Shown: positions 7,479 to 15,889 of the stretch, piece after piece
Layout: every line of letters begins with the position of its first letter
Position numbering within the stretch: the first letter of the stretch is position 1
Source of the DNA: Schlesneria sp. DSM 10557
GTDB lineage: Bacteria > Planctomycetota > Planctomycetia > Planctomycetales > Planctomycetaceae
Direction: 5' to 3'
DNA: 64,000 bases
Assembly (NCBI RefSeq): GCF_041860085.1
Contig: NZ_CP124747.1
Span: forward strand, 5,417,001-5,481,000
Made by a program: the position numbers and the translations under genes
The notes under the pieces: generated by a model
What the model was told of the DNA's origin: nothing
What the model saw: only the letters and a program-made list of their open reading frames with translations
The model's database searches: none

Positions 7479-8975
7479 TCATGGTTTTGCGGCGGGGGGC
7501 GACGGCGGTTTCGCGGCAGGGGCGGGTTTGAGTCGTTGCGGGCCCATTTCCATTTCGACTTCAAACCGGTTCTGGTATTCCGAGTCACCCTTGCCGGATG
7601 TGATTGGCTTTTGTTTGATGCCGTTCTGGAACTTCGGCAGATCGGCCAGACGCTGAGCGAACTGCTCAGCCTCGAAGCGTGTTTTCGCGTTTCCTGCCGC
7701 TTTAATTCGGGCAATGGAATCTCCACTGCCGGGATCGAAGCGGTAGTCGGAAATGACCAGCTTATCGGTCCCTTCCATGACCTGATGAAGTTCGGCGATC
7801 TGTTGCAACTGGTTGACGCCCCGGGCACGCCAGTCTTCCAGAGCCTTTGATGCCACGAAGGTCGGTTCACCCTCTTTCAACTGTTCCTTCAGCTTGGATT
7901 CCTTGAGCTGATTCTGATTAATCTCGGCGTCGTACGCTGCGAGACTTTGCTGGACCACCGCGGTCCCCGTTGCCAGAACGAGCAGTGCGGCCGCAGCGGC
8001 GGCAGCATAGTAGGGCTTGCGGGGATCCCGTTTCGGCGGGGGCTGACGGGGATTCAGCAGGTCCAGTTTGGGCGTGATCGCTCCGGACTGTGTGAACGCC
8101 AGTCCCGCCGCAATCGCGTAATGGGAAGAGGGACCTTCCAGCTTTGCAGATCCCCCGGACATTCCGCTTTGCAGAAACGGATCGAATCTCTCCGCAGGAC
8201 AGTTCCAGCGTTTCGCCAGTGCCGCAGGAAGTTCACCGACATCAGCGTCGTCCCCGATCACCCAGGCCCGGTGCAATGTCCCTTCTGGCAGCCACGCCTG
8301 AACCTGAACCAGCAACCGCGAGACCTCGGCCAGCATCTTCGTCACTGGTGGAATGTCGTTGATCGACGACCACTTCACCGCGTGTGCTGCGATCAACTGA
8401 CGCTGCGAAACCACCGCCAGTTCCATGCGGGCCTGATCTCGTAACACAATCAGGCTGGCCCCCGAAGTCTCGAGCGCCTGTTTTGCCTCGCCGCGCGCAA
8501 TCAGTTCCGTCAGTGCGAGCGAGCTGAGCGTCAGATGCGTCAGGTCGAGACCCGCCTCTTCCAGCAAGGTGCGAAGCGGGGTAACGGTCGACAGCAGTGC
8601 TGTGGCCAGCCAGACTTCTTTCTGTGAGACCCCCGCGCGCAGCGGCAGAGGAAGAAAGTCCAGCAGCAGCTGGTCGAGCGATTGAGCGGTACGTGCTGCG
8701 GCCTGAAACCGGACGAGTGTCGGCAACTCGTCATCGGGAACAGAAGGGAGTTCCAGCAGTCTCAGCACGGCGTCTTCGCGAGCCAGCGCCACGACGACCT
8801 GTTTGGCGTTGATATTGTGTCGGCGCAGGGTTTCGCGCAGCCACTTCGCGCTGACGGGTTGCTCGGGCCAGTTCACACTGAAACCACCAGCCACCTTGGG
8901 GTCGGCCGCGGTCGGGCTGAATTCGATCCCGGTCAGTCGATTTCGATCCCAGCTCAGGGCCAGTAGATCGGCCAT
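7479..8975 (-). CDS. PilM-PilN (GspL-like) fusion, type IV pilus/type II secretion inner-membrane platform
   Basis: The 498-residue protein has an actin-like ASKHA cytoplasmic part (about 1-300: LALSWDRNRLTGIEF, later AIAAGLAFTQSG), then the junction KLDLLNPRQPPPKRDPRK that marks the start of PilN, a membrane helix (about 322-341), a coiled coil and a periplasmic ferredoxin-like domain (about 385-470) ending in a Pro/Ala tail. This is the GspL arrangement, equal to PilM fused to PilN. GspL/PilMN links the cytoplasmic ATPase to the periplasmic PilO/PilP parts. The start at 8975 has GAGGG seven bases upstream. It is followed by the PilO/PilP-like gene. No secretin, ATPase or pilin gene lies nearby, so the rest of the machine must be encoded elsewhere. 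Confidence 0.82.
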   Translation of the reverse strand: MADLLALSWDRNRLTGIEFSPTAADPKVAGGFSVNWPEQPVSAKWLRETLRRHNINAKQVVVALAREDAVLRLLELPSVPDDELPTLVRFQAAARTAQSLDQLLLDFLPLPLRAGVSQKEVWLATALLSTVTPLRTLLEEAGLDLTHLTLSSLALTELIARGEAKQALETSGASLIVLRDQARMELAVVSQRQLIAAHAVKWSSINDIPPVTKMLAEVSRLLVQVQAWLPEGTLHRAWVIGDDADVGELPAALAKRWNCPAERFDPFLQSGMSGGSAKLEGPSSHYAIAAGLAFTQSGAITPKLDLLNPRQPPPKRDPRKPYYAAAAAAALLVLATGTAVVQQSLAAYDAEINQNQLKESKLKEQLKEGEPTFVASKALEDWRARGVNQLQQIAELHQVMEGTDKLVISDYRFDPGSGDSIARIKAAGNAKTRFEAEQFAQRLADLPKFQNGIKQKPITSGKGDSEYQNRFEVEMEMGPQRLKPAPAAKPPSPPAAKP

Positions 8976-9876
8976 AGTATTCCCTCGATGCCCGCAATGC
9001 CTGTTTAAGGTGAGACCAGGAGATCGTGTCCGGGACTCGTGTGTTCGTAATATCCAGCCTTCAGACTATGTAAAGGATACGCACGCGGGCGACCCCGAAT
9101 GAAACTCGCTGCGCGATTTCAGGTCTTCTTCAGGCGAGCCCCGTTTCCGTCTCTTCGGTCAATTACGGCTGCCATTTGGGCAACCACCGGCAGCGACTGC
9201 CGATGGTCTCGTGATCGAAGCCTGTTCCCTGGCGGACATTCACTGTCTGTTCTCCTATATCGGCAATCGAAATCCTCGTCAGGGGGTTAAGGAAGAAATC
9301 CTGATCATTCTGGCGTTATCCCGGTTGCCGCAACAGGCATAGTCTGCCGCGATGTGTCGACGACAGGCGTATAATCCTGCGAGAGTGTCCGCGAAGCGGG
9401 CTGGGGTCTCGCGTTCACTGAGCGACCGTCGCGGCGGTGTCGGGGCTCCCCGCCACTGGAGGTTGCGAGGTCCTGCACCGTCACGGTGTGATGAGAGGAG
9501 AGAATCGATTGCGACATAACCCAGGGGCCGCAGCGGTGGGGATTCACCTTGAACTGCGTCGCATGATGACGGCTGTCGAAGAGTGGATGCCGGACTGTTT
9601 CTGTGGGTTGTCGTGTCCCTATGAATGAGGGTCGCAGACGGGAATGTGCTCATCGTCTGAGCTGGTACCGACTTGATAGCAGGTTTGGATTTCGGTATCA
9701 GTATAATCACTACTTCTCACAGATGGATCGCCCCGTCACTTCGATGGATCGCCACGGCAGGCACGATCTCAACTCACACTCAATCTTGTGTCGTTCACCG
9801 TCGCGCGCGTCGATCATGTCGAGCTGCGGCTCGTCGTTCGATATCACGTGTTCTCTCTCCAGAAGGAATCGCACCG
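8976..9876. other. Long divergent intergenic region
   Basis: About 900 bases between the platform operon (leftward) and the SnoaL-like gene (rightward). No reading frame here has a convincing start, composition or protein character. A perfect TATAAT box occurs at 9702-9707 on the plus strand but without a good -35 at normal spacing, and it is about 170 bases before the next start. The possible leftward promoter is listed separately. Confidence 0.5.
9047..9074 (-). promoter_or_regulatory. Candidate sigma70-type promoter for the platform operon
   Basis: On the minus strand TTTACA and TATTAC are separated by 16 bases, about 75-100 bases upstream of the PilM/PilN-like start. Match is partial (5/6 and 4/6) and promoter rules for this phylum are poorly known. 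Confidence 0.3.
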
Positions 9877-10878
9877 ATGAGACTTGGCAACCTGACAGGT
9901 TTCGGATCGTTACTGCTCGGAATCGTGCTCACCGCCAATTCTGTAGCAATGGCCCAGGCGAGTACCAACGCTGCTGCCGATGCGGCAATCAAAGAACGCG
10001 TCGAAGGATTTGTGAAGGCCTACAACAGCCATAACAGTGACGCGCTGTCAGGTTATTTCACGGACGATGCCACGCTGATCGACGTTGAGGGAGCGGTGAT
10101 CCGGGGCAAGACCTCGATTGCGGCGCAGTTTGCCGAGGGCTTTGCACAGTCGTCGACCTACAAGCTCGATTCGCAGATCGAATCCATTCGTTACATCACA
10201 CCTGATGTGGCACAGATTGAAGGTTCCTCGTCACACACGGCCCCCAACGAAGCCCCGATCATCAATCGCTTCGTCTCGCTGGTGGTCAAGAAAGACAACG
10301 TCTGGAAGCTGGCGGAAATCCGGGATCTTCCTTCCTCGCAGGATGACATTTCTCCCGCCGACCGGCTGGCGGAACTGGAATGGATGATCGGCGAATGGGT
10401 CGACCAGGGTGGTGATCTCAAGATTCACTCCGTTGTGCAGTGGGGCGAGAACAAAGCCTATCTCACGCGAAAGACGACCATCTCGGAAGGGGAAGAAGGG
10501 AGTCACAGCAGTCTGATGGTTCTGGCCTATGACCCGCAGGCAGGCCAGATTCGTTCATGGTTGTTTGATTCGGCCGGGGGACGAGGCGAAGCCACCTGGA
10601 TCCGCGTCGCAGATGATCAGTGGGTCCTTCGTGCTGCAGGGAATCTGTCCAACGGACTGCCCAACTCGGCGACTCAGGTCGTCACCATCGTCGGCAAGGA
10701 TGCACTGAAGACAAGTTCATTCGATCGCATCATTGGTGGAGAAATCGCGCCCGATATTGATGAGATCATGATGGTTCGCAAGGCTCCTGCTGTGGGTGAT
10801 AAAGCTGCGGCACCCGCCGCCAACAATCCTGCGGCACCAGCGCCCGGAGTTCCAGCGAAGCCAGCCCCTGCGAAATAA
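9877..10878 (+). CDS. Exported SnoaL/SgcJ-like (NTF2-fold) protein with Pro/Ala tail
   Basis: The ATG at 9877 is preceded by AGAAGGA at the right distance and opens a signal peptide (about residues 1-27, ending AMAQA). Residues about 30-150 match the SgcJ/EcaC-type SnoaL-like NTF2 fold: a helix with FVKAYNSHNSDALSGYF, then DDATLIDVEGAVIRGKTSI and FVSLVVKKDNVWKLAEIRD. A second beta-rich half (about 165-300, beginning LAELEWMIGEWVDQ) looks like the lipocalin-like domain often joined to it. The last ~30 residues are Pro/Ala low complexity. Families of this type are binding or enzyme folds of unknown substrate; the export signal points to the periplasm. It precedes the Gly-rich gene on the same strand by 119 bases. 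Confidence 0.85.
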   Translation: MRLGNLTGFGSLLLGIVLTANSVAMAQASTNAAADAAIKERVEGFVKAYNSHNSDALSGYFTDDATLIDVEGAVIRGKTSIAAQFAEGFAQSSTYKLDSQIESIRYITPDVAQIEGSSSHTAPNEAPIINRFVSLVVKKDNVWKLAEIRDLPSSQDDISPADRLAELEWMIGEWVDQGGDLKIHSVVQWGENKAYLTRKTTISEGEEGSHSSLMVLAYDPQAGQIRSWLFDSAGGRGEATWIRVADDQWVLRAAGNLSNGLPNSATQVVTIVGKDALKTSSFDRIIGGEIAPDIDEIMMVRKAPAVGDKAAAPAANNPAAPAPGVPAKPAPAK

Positions 10879-10997
10879 TTCCGAGCTTTCGGGCCTGAAT
10901 ACTGTCGTTTCGATTGGAGGCCGTTCCGAGTTGACCTGGAACTGCCGGGCCATCGCATTCTGATTTCCATCAACGCTTTGCTCCAGGGTGTCTCACA

Positions 10998-12611
10998 ATG
11001 TACAAGCGACTCGCTGTTTCTCTGATGGTCGCGGTCTGCCTGTCATTCCTTACCCCTCCCACTTTCGCTCAGCGTGGGCGACCGGGAGGTGGAGGCGGAG
11101 GACGCCCGGGTGGGGGCGGTGGCGGTGGCGGCCGACCAGGTGGTGGAATGTCACATCCGATGGGAGGCATGTCGCGGCCTGGTGGTGGTGGCGGCGGCGG
11201 AATGGCCCGCCCCGGTGGTGGTGGGGGGATGTCGCGACCAGGCGGCGGTGGCGGAGGTGGAATGACTCGCCCGCCAACTCAGATGGCTCGCCCCTCGATG
11301 CCCAGCCGTCCATCCAATATGGGCGGAATGGTCAATAACCCGATGTCCAATCGTCCTTCGGGGATGTCACGGCCCAGTATGCCCAATCCGGGGATGGGCA
11401 ATCGGCCGAATATGGGCGGAATGAACAGGCCGAACCTGCCCGGCGGCGTGACCGCCGGAGGTCAGCGTCCCACGATTCAGAATCGACCGAATACTCGTCC
11501 AGGTCAGATCGGTGGACCGGGAGGGGGCAACCGTCCTTCCGGAGGAATCGCCGGAGGTGTTCGGCCCACTATTCCAGGTGTCTCGGGGAACCGGCCTGGT
11601 GGGATCACGGGGACTAATCGTCCCGGAGGGATTCAGGGAGGGGGAAGCCGTCCGCCAGGTCAGATCGGAAACCGTCCTGGAATCGGAACGGGACCTTCCA
11701 CGTTGCCCGGACAAGTCGGAAATCGCCCGGGGACTCGCCCCGGTGTCACTTTGCCAGGCCAGATCGGCAATCGGCCCGGCATTGGAAACCGCCCCGGCAG
11801 CGGCAGTCGCCCTGGGACGGGTACGGGTGGTCCCTCAACGTTGCCCGGGCAGATCGGCAGTCGACCGGGAACGGGACCCGGGATAGGACCGGGAACTCGC
11901 CCTGGTGACATTGGAGCGGGTTTTCGTCCTCCGATTACGACCGGGCCGGGGGGCTCGAATAATCGTCCACCATGGCAGGGGGGAAATCGTCCCGGCGGGG
12001 GTGCAAGACCACTTCCCGGACAGATCGGTGCGTATCCCGGCGGGGGCGTGCGACCTCCCATTGGCGGTGGCACATCGCCTGGAAACAAGCTTCCCCCTGG
12101 TCAAATCGGTGGGAATCGACCGGGGGGGAACCGTCCCGGTGGGGGTGGCGGCGGCCAGTGGGCTGGAAATCGGCCACCCTGGAATGGCAATCGCCCCGGC
12201 GGTGGCGGCCGACCTGGCCTTGGCAACGGCGGCGTTCACGGCAACCGGCCCGGTGGAGGGAACTGGGGTAACTGGAATAGCGGAAATAACATCGGTAACA
12301 ACGTCAACATCAATAACAATCACAACACCGTCATCAATCGGCCGGAGGCAATTGGGGCGGGGGTTGGGGTGGTGGGAATTGGGGCGGAGGTAACTGGGGA
12401 GGCGGAAATTGGGGTGGTGGAAACTGGAATGGCGGTAATTGGGGCGGCGGTGGCCGCTGGGGTGGTGGCTGGGGCGGCCGTCCGTGGTATGGGGGTGGCG
12501 GGAACGTCATTAACAACAACTACTATGGACCCGGCTGGAGCGGCGCGAACTATGGAAACTGGTACCACGGGGGTGGAAACTTCTGGGGTGGCTTTGGCGC
12601 CGGACTGGTGA
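10998..12611 (+). CDS. Gly/Arg/Pro/Asn-rich secreted protein, N-terminal part of a frameshifted gene
   Basis: The frame opens with a clear signal peptide (MYKRLAVSLMVAVCLSFLTP, cleavage near TFAQ) and continues as low-complexity repeats: first Gly-runs with RPGG, then units like LPGQIGNRPG, then GNNIGNNVNINNNHN. At about 12341-12347 the natural repeat pattern jumps to another frame. The frame as read here ends at 12611 in a Val/Ala/Gly-rich tail that is clearly out-of-frame sequence. In the -1 frame the same DNA gives a Trp/Gly repeat (GGNWGGGNW) that flows into the TPR protein at 12608. I therefore read this as one gene of about 933 residues, 10998-13798, broken by loss of one G. Function unknown; the composition suggests a surface or matrix protein. 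Confidence 0.75.
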   Translation: MYKRLAVSLMVAVCLSFLTPPTFAQRGRPGGGGGGRPGGGGGGGGRPGGGMSHPMGGMSRPGGGGGGGMARPGGGGGMSRPGGGGGGGMTRPPTQMARPSMPSRPSNMGGMVNNPMSNRPSGMSRPSMPNPGMGNRPNMGGMNRPNLPGGVTAGGQRPTIQNRPNTRPGQIGGPGGGNRPSGGIAGGVRPTIPGVSGNRPGGITGTNRPGGIQGGGSRPPGQIGNRPGIGTGPSTLPGQVGNRPGTRPGVTLPGQIGNRPGIGNRPGSGSRPGTGTGGPSTLPGQIGSRPGTGPGIGPGTRPGDIGAGFRPPITTGPGGSNNRPPWQGGNRPGGGARPLPGQIGAYPGGGVRPPIGGGTSPGNKLPPGQIGGNRPGGNRPGGGGGGQWAGNRPPWNGNRPGGGGRPGLGNGGVHGNRPGGGNWGNWNSGNNIGNNVNINNNHNTVINRPEAIGAGVGVVGIGAEVTGEAEIGVVETGMAVIGAAVAAGVVAGAAVRGMGVAGTSLTTTTMDPAGAARTMETGTTGVETSGVALAPDW

Positions 12612-13798
12612 CCTCATGGGGCGTGAACGCGCTTTTCAACCCAGGCATCGCTTACAGCAGCTACAGCTACTTCCCGTCTGCCTGGGCCGCGCCCGTTTAT
12701 GGAAGTTGGGGGCTCAGTTCGATCTCATCCGATTGGATGTATGGCAGCTATGCCAATCCTTACATCACACCGGCAACCCAGACGGTGGTCATTCAGCAGC
12801 CTCAACCGGTCGTGGTGGAAGTGGGAAGTGCACAGCCCACTACCTCGCAAACCATTGTCGCCTATGACTACTCGAAGCCGATCGACACGACGGCGGCTCC
12901 ACCCGAGCCGACGGCAGCCGAATCTGCGCAGAAGGTCTTCGAATCGGCGAGAGAAAGCTTCAAGGCCGACGACTTTGGACGGGCGTTAAGTCTGGCCGAT
13001 CAGGCCCTGGTTCAACTGCCATCGGATCCCGTGCTGCACGAGTTCCGTGCACTTTGTCTGTTTGCGCTGAAGCGCTATGACGAAGCGGCTGCCGTCAACT
13101 ACGCCGTGTTGTCTGCGGGACCAAGCTGGGATTGGGCGACGATGATCAATCTCTATTCGAGCATCGACGTCTATACAGACCAGCTTCGGCAACTTGAGAA
13201 TTACGTGAAAGACAATCCCAACTCGGCAGCGGCACAGTTCCAGTTGGCCTACATTTACCTGGCGCAAGGTTCGAAAGAAGCAGCCGGTAAGCAGTTTGGT
13301 GAGGTTGTGAAGCTGCAGCCGGACGACACGCTCTCCGCGAAGCTCGCCAAGACCTTGAATCCCACGGAGGAGGTCAAAGAGGTTCAGCGAAAGCTGTCGA
13401 GCGAGTCAGTCTCCGTGCCAACGCCGGCTCCTGATGGCGACGGGACAACTCCGGCAGCCGGGGGTCAGGCCGCTCCTCCTCCGCCACCGGAAAAGCTGCA
13501 GGGAACCTGGGTCGCTTCGCCCGATCCAAAGGTGAAAATCATCCTCGTTCTCAAGTCGGGCGGCGAGTTCACCTGGGCTGTGACGCAAGATGGGCGTACA
13601 CAAACGATTCAGGGACAAGCCGGCTATCAGGATGATGTGCTGGTGCTGGGTCAGCAGGAGGGCCCACCGCTGGCGGGGAAGATCACTTATGACGAAGGGA
13701 AGAAGTCGTTCTCGTTCAAGCCGCCAGGTTCGGCAGAGAATGTGCCTGGTCTGAACTTCACGGCCGAACAGGATGGAGTTCCCCCTGCCGTCCAGTAA
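12608..13798 (+). CDS. Tetratricopeptide-repeat protein, C-terminal part of the frameshifted Gly-rich gene
   Basis: The frame starts only with a GTG lacking a ribosome site, and coding-like sequence (FWGGFGAGLVTSWG) continues upstream of it in the same frame, so this is best seen as the C-terminal half of the preceding gene. The first ~90 residues are Tyr/Ser/Trp-rich. Residues about 100-230 hold two or three TPR-like helical pairs (AQKVFESARESFKADDFGRALSLADQAL, shown here only in outline; PDDTLSAKL at the end). A Pro-rich linker then leads to a beta-rich C-terminal domain (about 295-396, LQGTWVASPDPKVKIILVL) resembling small lipocalin-like modules. TPRs bind proteins, so this part could tether partners to the repeat-rich region. 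Ends at TAA 13796-13798, before a perfect palindrome. Confidence 0.8.
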   Translation: MTSWGVNALFNPGIAYSSYSYFPSAWAAPVYGSWGLSSISSDWMYGSYANPYITPATQTVVIQQPQPVVVEVGSAQPTTSQTIVAYDYSKPIDTTAAPPEPTAAESAQKVFESARESFKADDFGRALSLADQALVQLPSDPVLHEFRALCLFALKRYDEAAAVNYAVLSAGPSWDWATMINLYSSIDVYTDQLRQLENYVKDNPNSAAAQFQLAYIYLAQGSKEAAGKQFGEVVKLQPDDTLSAKLAKTLNPTEEVKEVQRKLSSESVSVPTPAPDGDGTTPAAGGQAAPPPPPEKLQGTWVASPDPKVKIILVLKSGGEFTWAVTQDGRTQTIQGQAGYQDDVLVLGQQEGPPLAGKITYDEGKKSFSFKPPGSAENVPGLNFTAEQDGVPPAVQ

Positions 13799-13826
13799 TG
13801 GTGACGGGAACCGTCCATCCGACTTT

Positions 13827-13856
13827 CACGACCGTGTGCGATCGCACACGGTCGTG
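13827..13856 (+). terminator. Perfect 30-bp palindrome after the TPR gene
   Basis: CACGACCGTGTGCGA is followed directly by its exact reverse complement, so the RNA could fold into a 13-bp stem with a tetraloop. It lies about 29 bases past the stop at 13798. No T-run follows, so it may be a terminator, an RNA-stabilising stem or a protein-binding site. Confidence 0.55.
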
Positions 13857-14065
13857 GCGTTTCGGGAGGATCAAAGTGGCTTCATCGTATCCCGGTGAGG
13901 ACAATCCGCGGCGCGGGACTTACCATCCCGACAAGCGGGACCGACACCGCGATGACGATTCCCCAACAAAGGAGCGACTGATCACGTTTCCGGCTGCCAT
14001 AGCCAACTTGAGCGCACACGCTGCGGGAGACCGTTCGCGAACGGAGCGGCTTACGGTGTGAAAGA

Positions 14066-14098
14066 AAAAAGCCAGGTCAACTGGTGCCACCCGGCTTT
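14066..14098 (-). terminator. Rho-independent terminator for the HTH-EIIA gene
   Basis: Read on the minus strand, AAAGCC-GGT pairs with ACC-GGCTTT with one mismatch and is followed by a T-rich run (TTTTTTCTTTC). It lies 23-55 bases past the stop of the gene ending at 14121. This is one of the few hairpins in the window with a proper T-tract. Confidence 0.75.
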
Positions 14099-14120
14099 GT
14101 GAGTTCGCTGGAAGAGTGTG

Positions 14121-14825
14121 TCAGACGATGAACTGCTGGTCGGCCTGGACGATGACGTCATAGGCGGTCGCACTGTCTTCTGCGGCTCGAAGTTCATCCA
14201 CGAAGCCGGGGGTCTGTAGCAACCGCCCGAGTCTTGCCAGGACGTGCAGATGGGTTCGCGAGTCGCGGCAGACGACCAGAAAGAACATATCCGTCATGAC
14301 GTGATGAGGGGCCCCGAACGGGATGCCTGATTGCAGTCGGCCAAATGCGATCACCGACTGACCCAGTGCGTCGGGCAGTGGGTTCCGCGGATGGGGAATC
14401 GCAACACCGTTCTCGAATGCGGTCGACAGGACGGTTTCGCGTTCCTGAATGGCAGCCAGCAGAGCCGCGGGTTGCCAGACTTCCCAGGTCCGTCCTGCCA
14501 GTTCGACGAGGCTTTCCAGGACCGAGCGTCGCGTGCGGGCTTCGAGAGGGACCAGCACCGTTTCGGGACGCAGGAGTGCCGAGATCGGATGGGGGTCTGC
14601 GAACTCGGCTGAGCGGTGAGTCTGCTCAAGAACAGCCAATTCGCGATCGGTGTACTCGCGCATTTCCTGTTCCAGCCAATGAGTGATCTCAGTGGGGTGA
14701 AACTGCCACTCGCCCGCCATTTTGCGCCCGGGTATACGACCGCGCTGGACGAGTTTCTCGATCTCGCGGCGGTCTCGCCCCAATTGACGAGCCAGCTCTT
14801 CGAGGCTGAACCATTCTCGCGACAT
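14121..14825 (-). CDS. Excisionase-type HTH domain fused to PTS EIIA (PtsN-like)
   Basis: Residues about 1-50 form a MerR/excisionase-type helix-turn-helix (FSLEELARQLGRDRREIEKL, then RGRIPGRKMAGEW). Residues about 80-230 are a fructose/mannitol-type EIIA domain with the phospho-acceptor His145 in VAIPHPRNP. EIIA takes phosphate from HPr; the DNA-binding part suggests a phosphorylation-sensed regulator rather than a sugar transporter subunit. No EI, HPr or EIIB/C gene is nearby. The start at 14825 (MSREW) is preferred; an ATG five codons upstream is possible. It may be the last gene of a minus-strand unit with the two genes upstream, since a T-tract terminator follows. Confidence 0.88.
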   Translation of the reverse strand: MSREWFSLEELARQLGRDRREIEKLVQRGRIPGRKMAGEWQFHPTEITHWLEQEMREYTDRELAVLEQTHRSAEFADPHPISALLRPETVLVPLEARTRRSVLESLVELAGRTWEVWQPAALLAAIQERETVLSTAFENGVAIPHPRNPLPDALGQSVIAFGRLQSGIPFGAPHHVMTDMFFLVVCRDSRTHLHVLARLGRLLQTPGFVDELRAAEDSATAYDVIVQADQQFIV

Positions 14826-14950
14826 GTTTCGGCCAAACATTCAAAGGGCGGGAAAAACCGTTGGTGGGAATCTGCAGAAGCAACCACGAGCGATAACAAT
14901 CGTCACTTGGTTGCGAATCGGCACTCCGTTGCCCAGAACCATTTGCCGAG

Positions 14951-15889
14951 TTACTTGGGGGCGGTCGCCCGAAGCGACATCCCTTTCACCACCGCATGCG
15001 ACTGTTCGATCAGGTGTGTGTAATTCGACTTCCACACATTACCCGACCAGACCTGAATGTCAAAGTAACCAGCGTACCCTGCTGACTGAAAGCCTTGAAT
15101 CAGTTCTGTCAGAGGGAGCACCCCTTCACCTGGCATCCGGCGATCCTGTTCCGAACCGGGCACGCGATTGCTGTCACTTAACTGCACGATGTTGGTGATC
15201 GGCGCAATTTCGGGAATACGGCTCAGCAGGTCAGGCTCTTCAAACATCTGATAGGTGTCAAAGGCCAGACCGACGTGTGATGAGCGGATCAGGCCCAGCA
15301 CATCCAGGGTCTCGTCCAGCGAGTTGAGGTACGTCCACTTTTTGCTGAACTGCCGATGCATCGGCAGCAGCGACAGTGTGACCCCGGCCCGTTCTGCGTA
15401 GTCCGCCATCTGCCGCATACCATCCACGACGAGCCGGCGGCTGTGGCGTACGGTATGTCCATGCTTTGACCCGCTGACACAGATCACGGTTTTCGCACCG
15501 ACGATCTCGGCTTGATCAATAGCCTGCATGCCATCTTCGATGGCTTCCAGATAACTGAACCCGCAACCGCCTGTGAAGCCTCCGGCGAAGGACAGCGATG
15601 AAACTGTCAGTCGTGCGTCCGTCAGTGCCTGTGCGGCACGCCGTTCTCCAAAATCAGCAAGCTTGGGTCGCCACAATCCAATCGCATCAAAACCGGCCTG
15701 CTTGAGTTGCAAGGCTTCTTGAGCTAACGACCATTGGAATGTAGTGAGCTGACTTAATGACAGTCGAAATGGAGCGATTGACTTGGGAGATGCAGCATAT
15801 CGGTCTAATAAATTCGGCAGATCGGCGTCCAAAGTGGAGCTTTGAACACTGTGCGGAGTAGTCGGATTGTTCACTCTTGGGTCTCTCAA
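14951..15889 (-). CDS. Sugar phosphate isomerase/epimerase-like TIM-barrel protein
   Basis: The 312-residue protein belongs to the xylose-isomerase-like TIM barrel group (AP endonuclease 2 family): LKQAGFDAIGLW near the start, SSLSFAGGFTG, ERAGVTLSLLPMHRQF, HVGLAFDTYQMF and a late GYFDIQVWSG, with Glu/His/Asp residues at strand ends as expected for a metal site. Substrate unknown; relatives act on sugars or inositols. The first codon may be the TTG at 15889, whose last bases overlap the TGA of the NuoN-like gene (TTGA), or a GTG six codons further in. Either way it looks translationally linked to the gene upstream. Confidence 0.82.
   Translation of the reverse strand: MRDPRVNNPTTPHSVQSSTLDADLPNLLDRYAASPKSIAPFRLSLSQLTTFQWSLAQEALQLKQAGFDAIGLWRPKLADFGERRAAQALTDARLTVSSLSFAGGFTGGCGFSYLEAIEDGMQAIDQAEIVGAKTVICVSGSKHGHTVRHSRRLVVDGMRQMADYAERAGVTLSLLPMHRQFSKKWTYLNSLDETLDVLGLIRSSHVGLAFDTYQMFEEPDLLSRIPEIAPITNIVQLSDSNRVPGSEQDRRMPGEGVLPLTELIQGFQSAGYAGYFDIQVWSGNVWKSNYTHLIEQSHAVVKGMSLRATAPK

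Noticed and set aside
9279-9710. 143-codon minus-strand frame in the long gap
   Set aside because: Composition (Ser/Arg/Thr/Pro) and lack of a ribosome site look non-coding.
12608-13798. The TPR part as an independent gene
   Set aside because: Its GTG has no ribosome site and the coding pattern continues upstream in the same frame; kept as the C-terminal half of a frameshifted gene.
13798-14061. 87-codon frame after the TPR gene
   Set aside because: It runs through the perfect palindrome and has no coding character.
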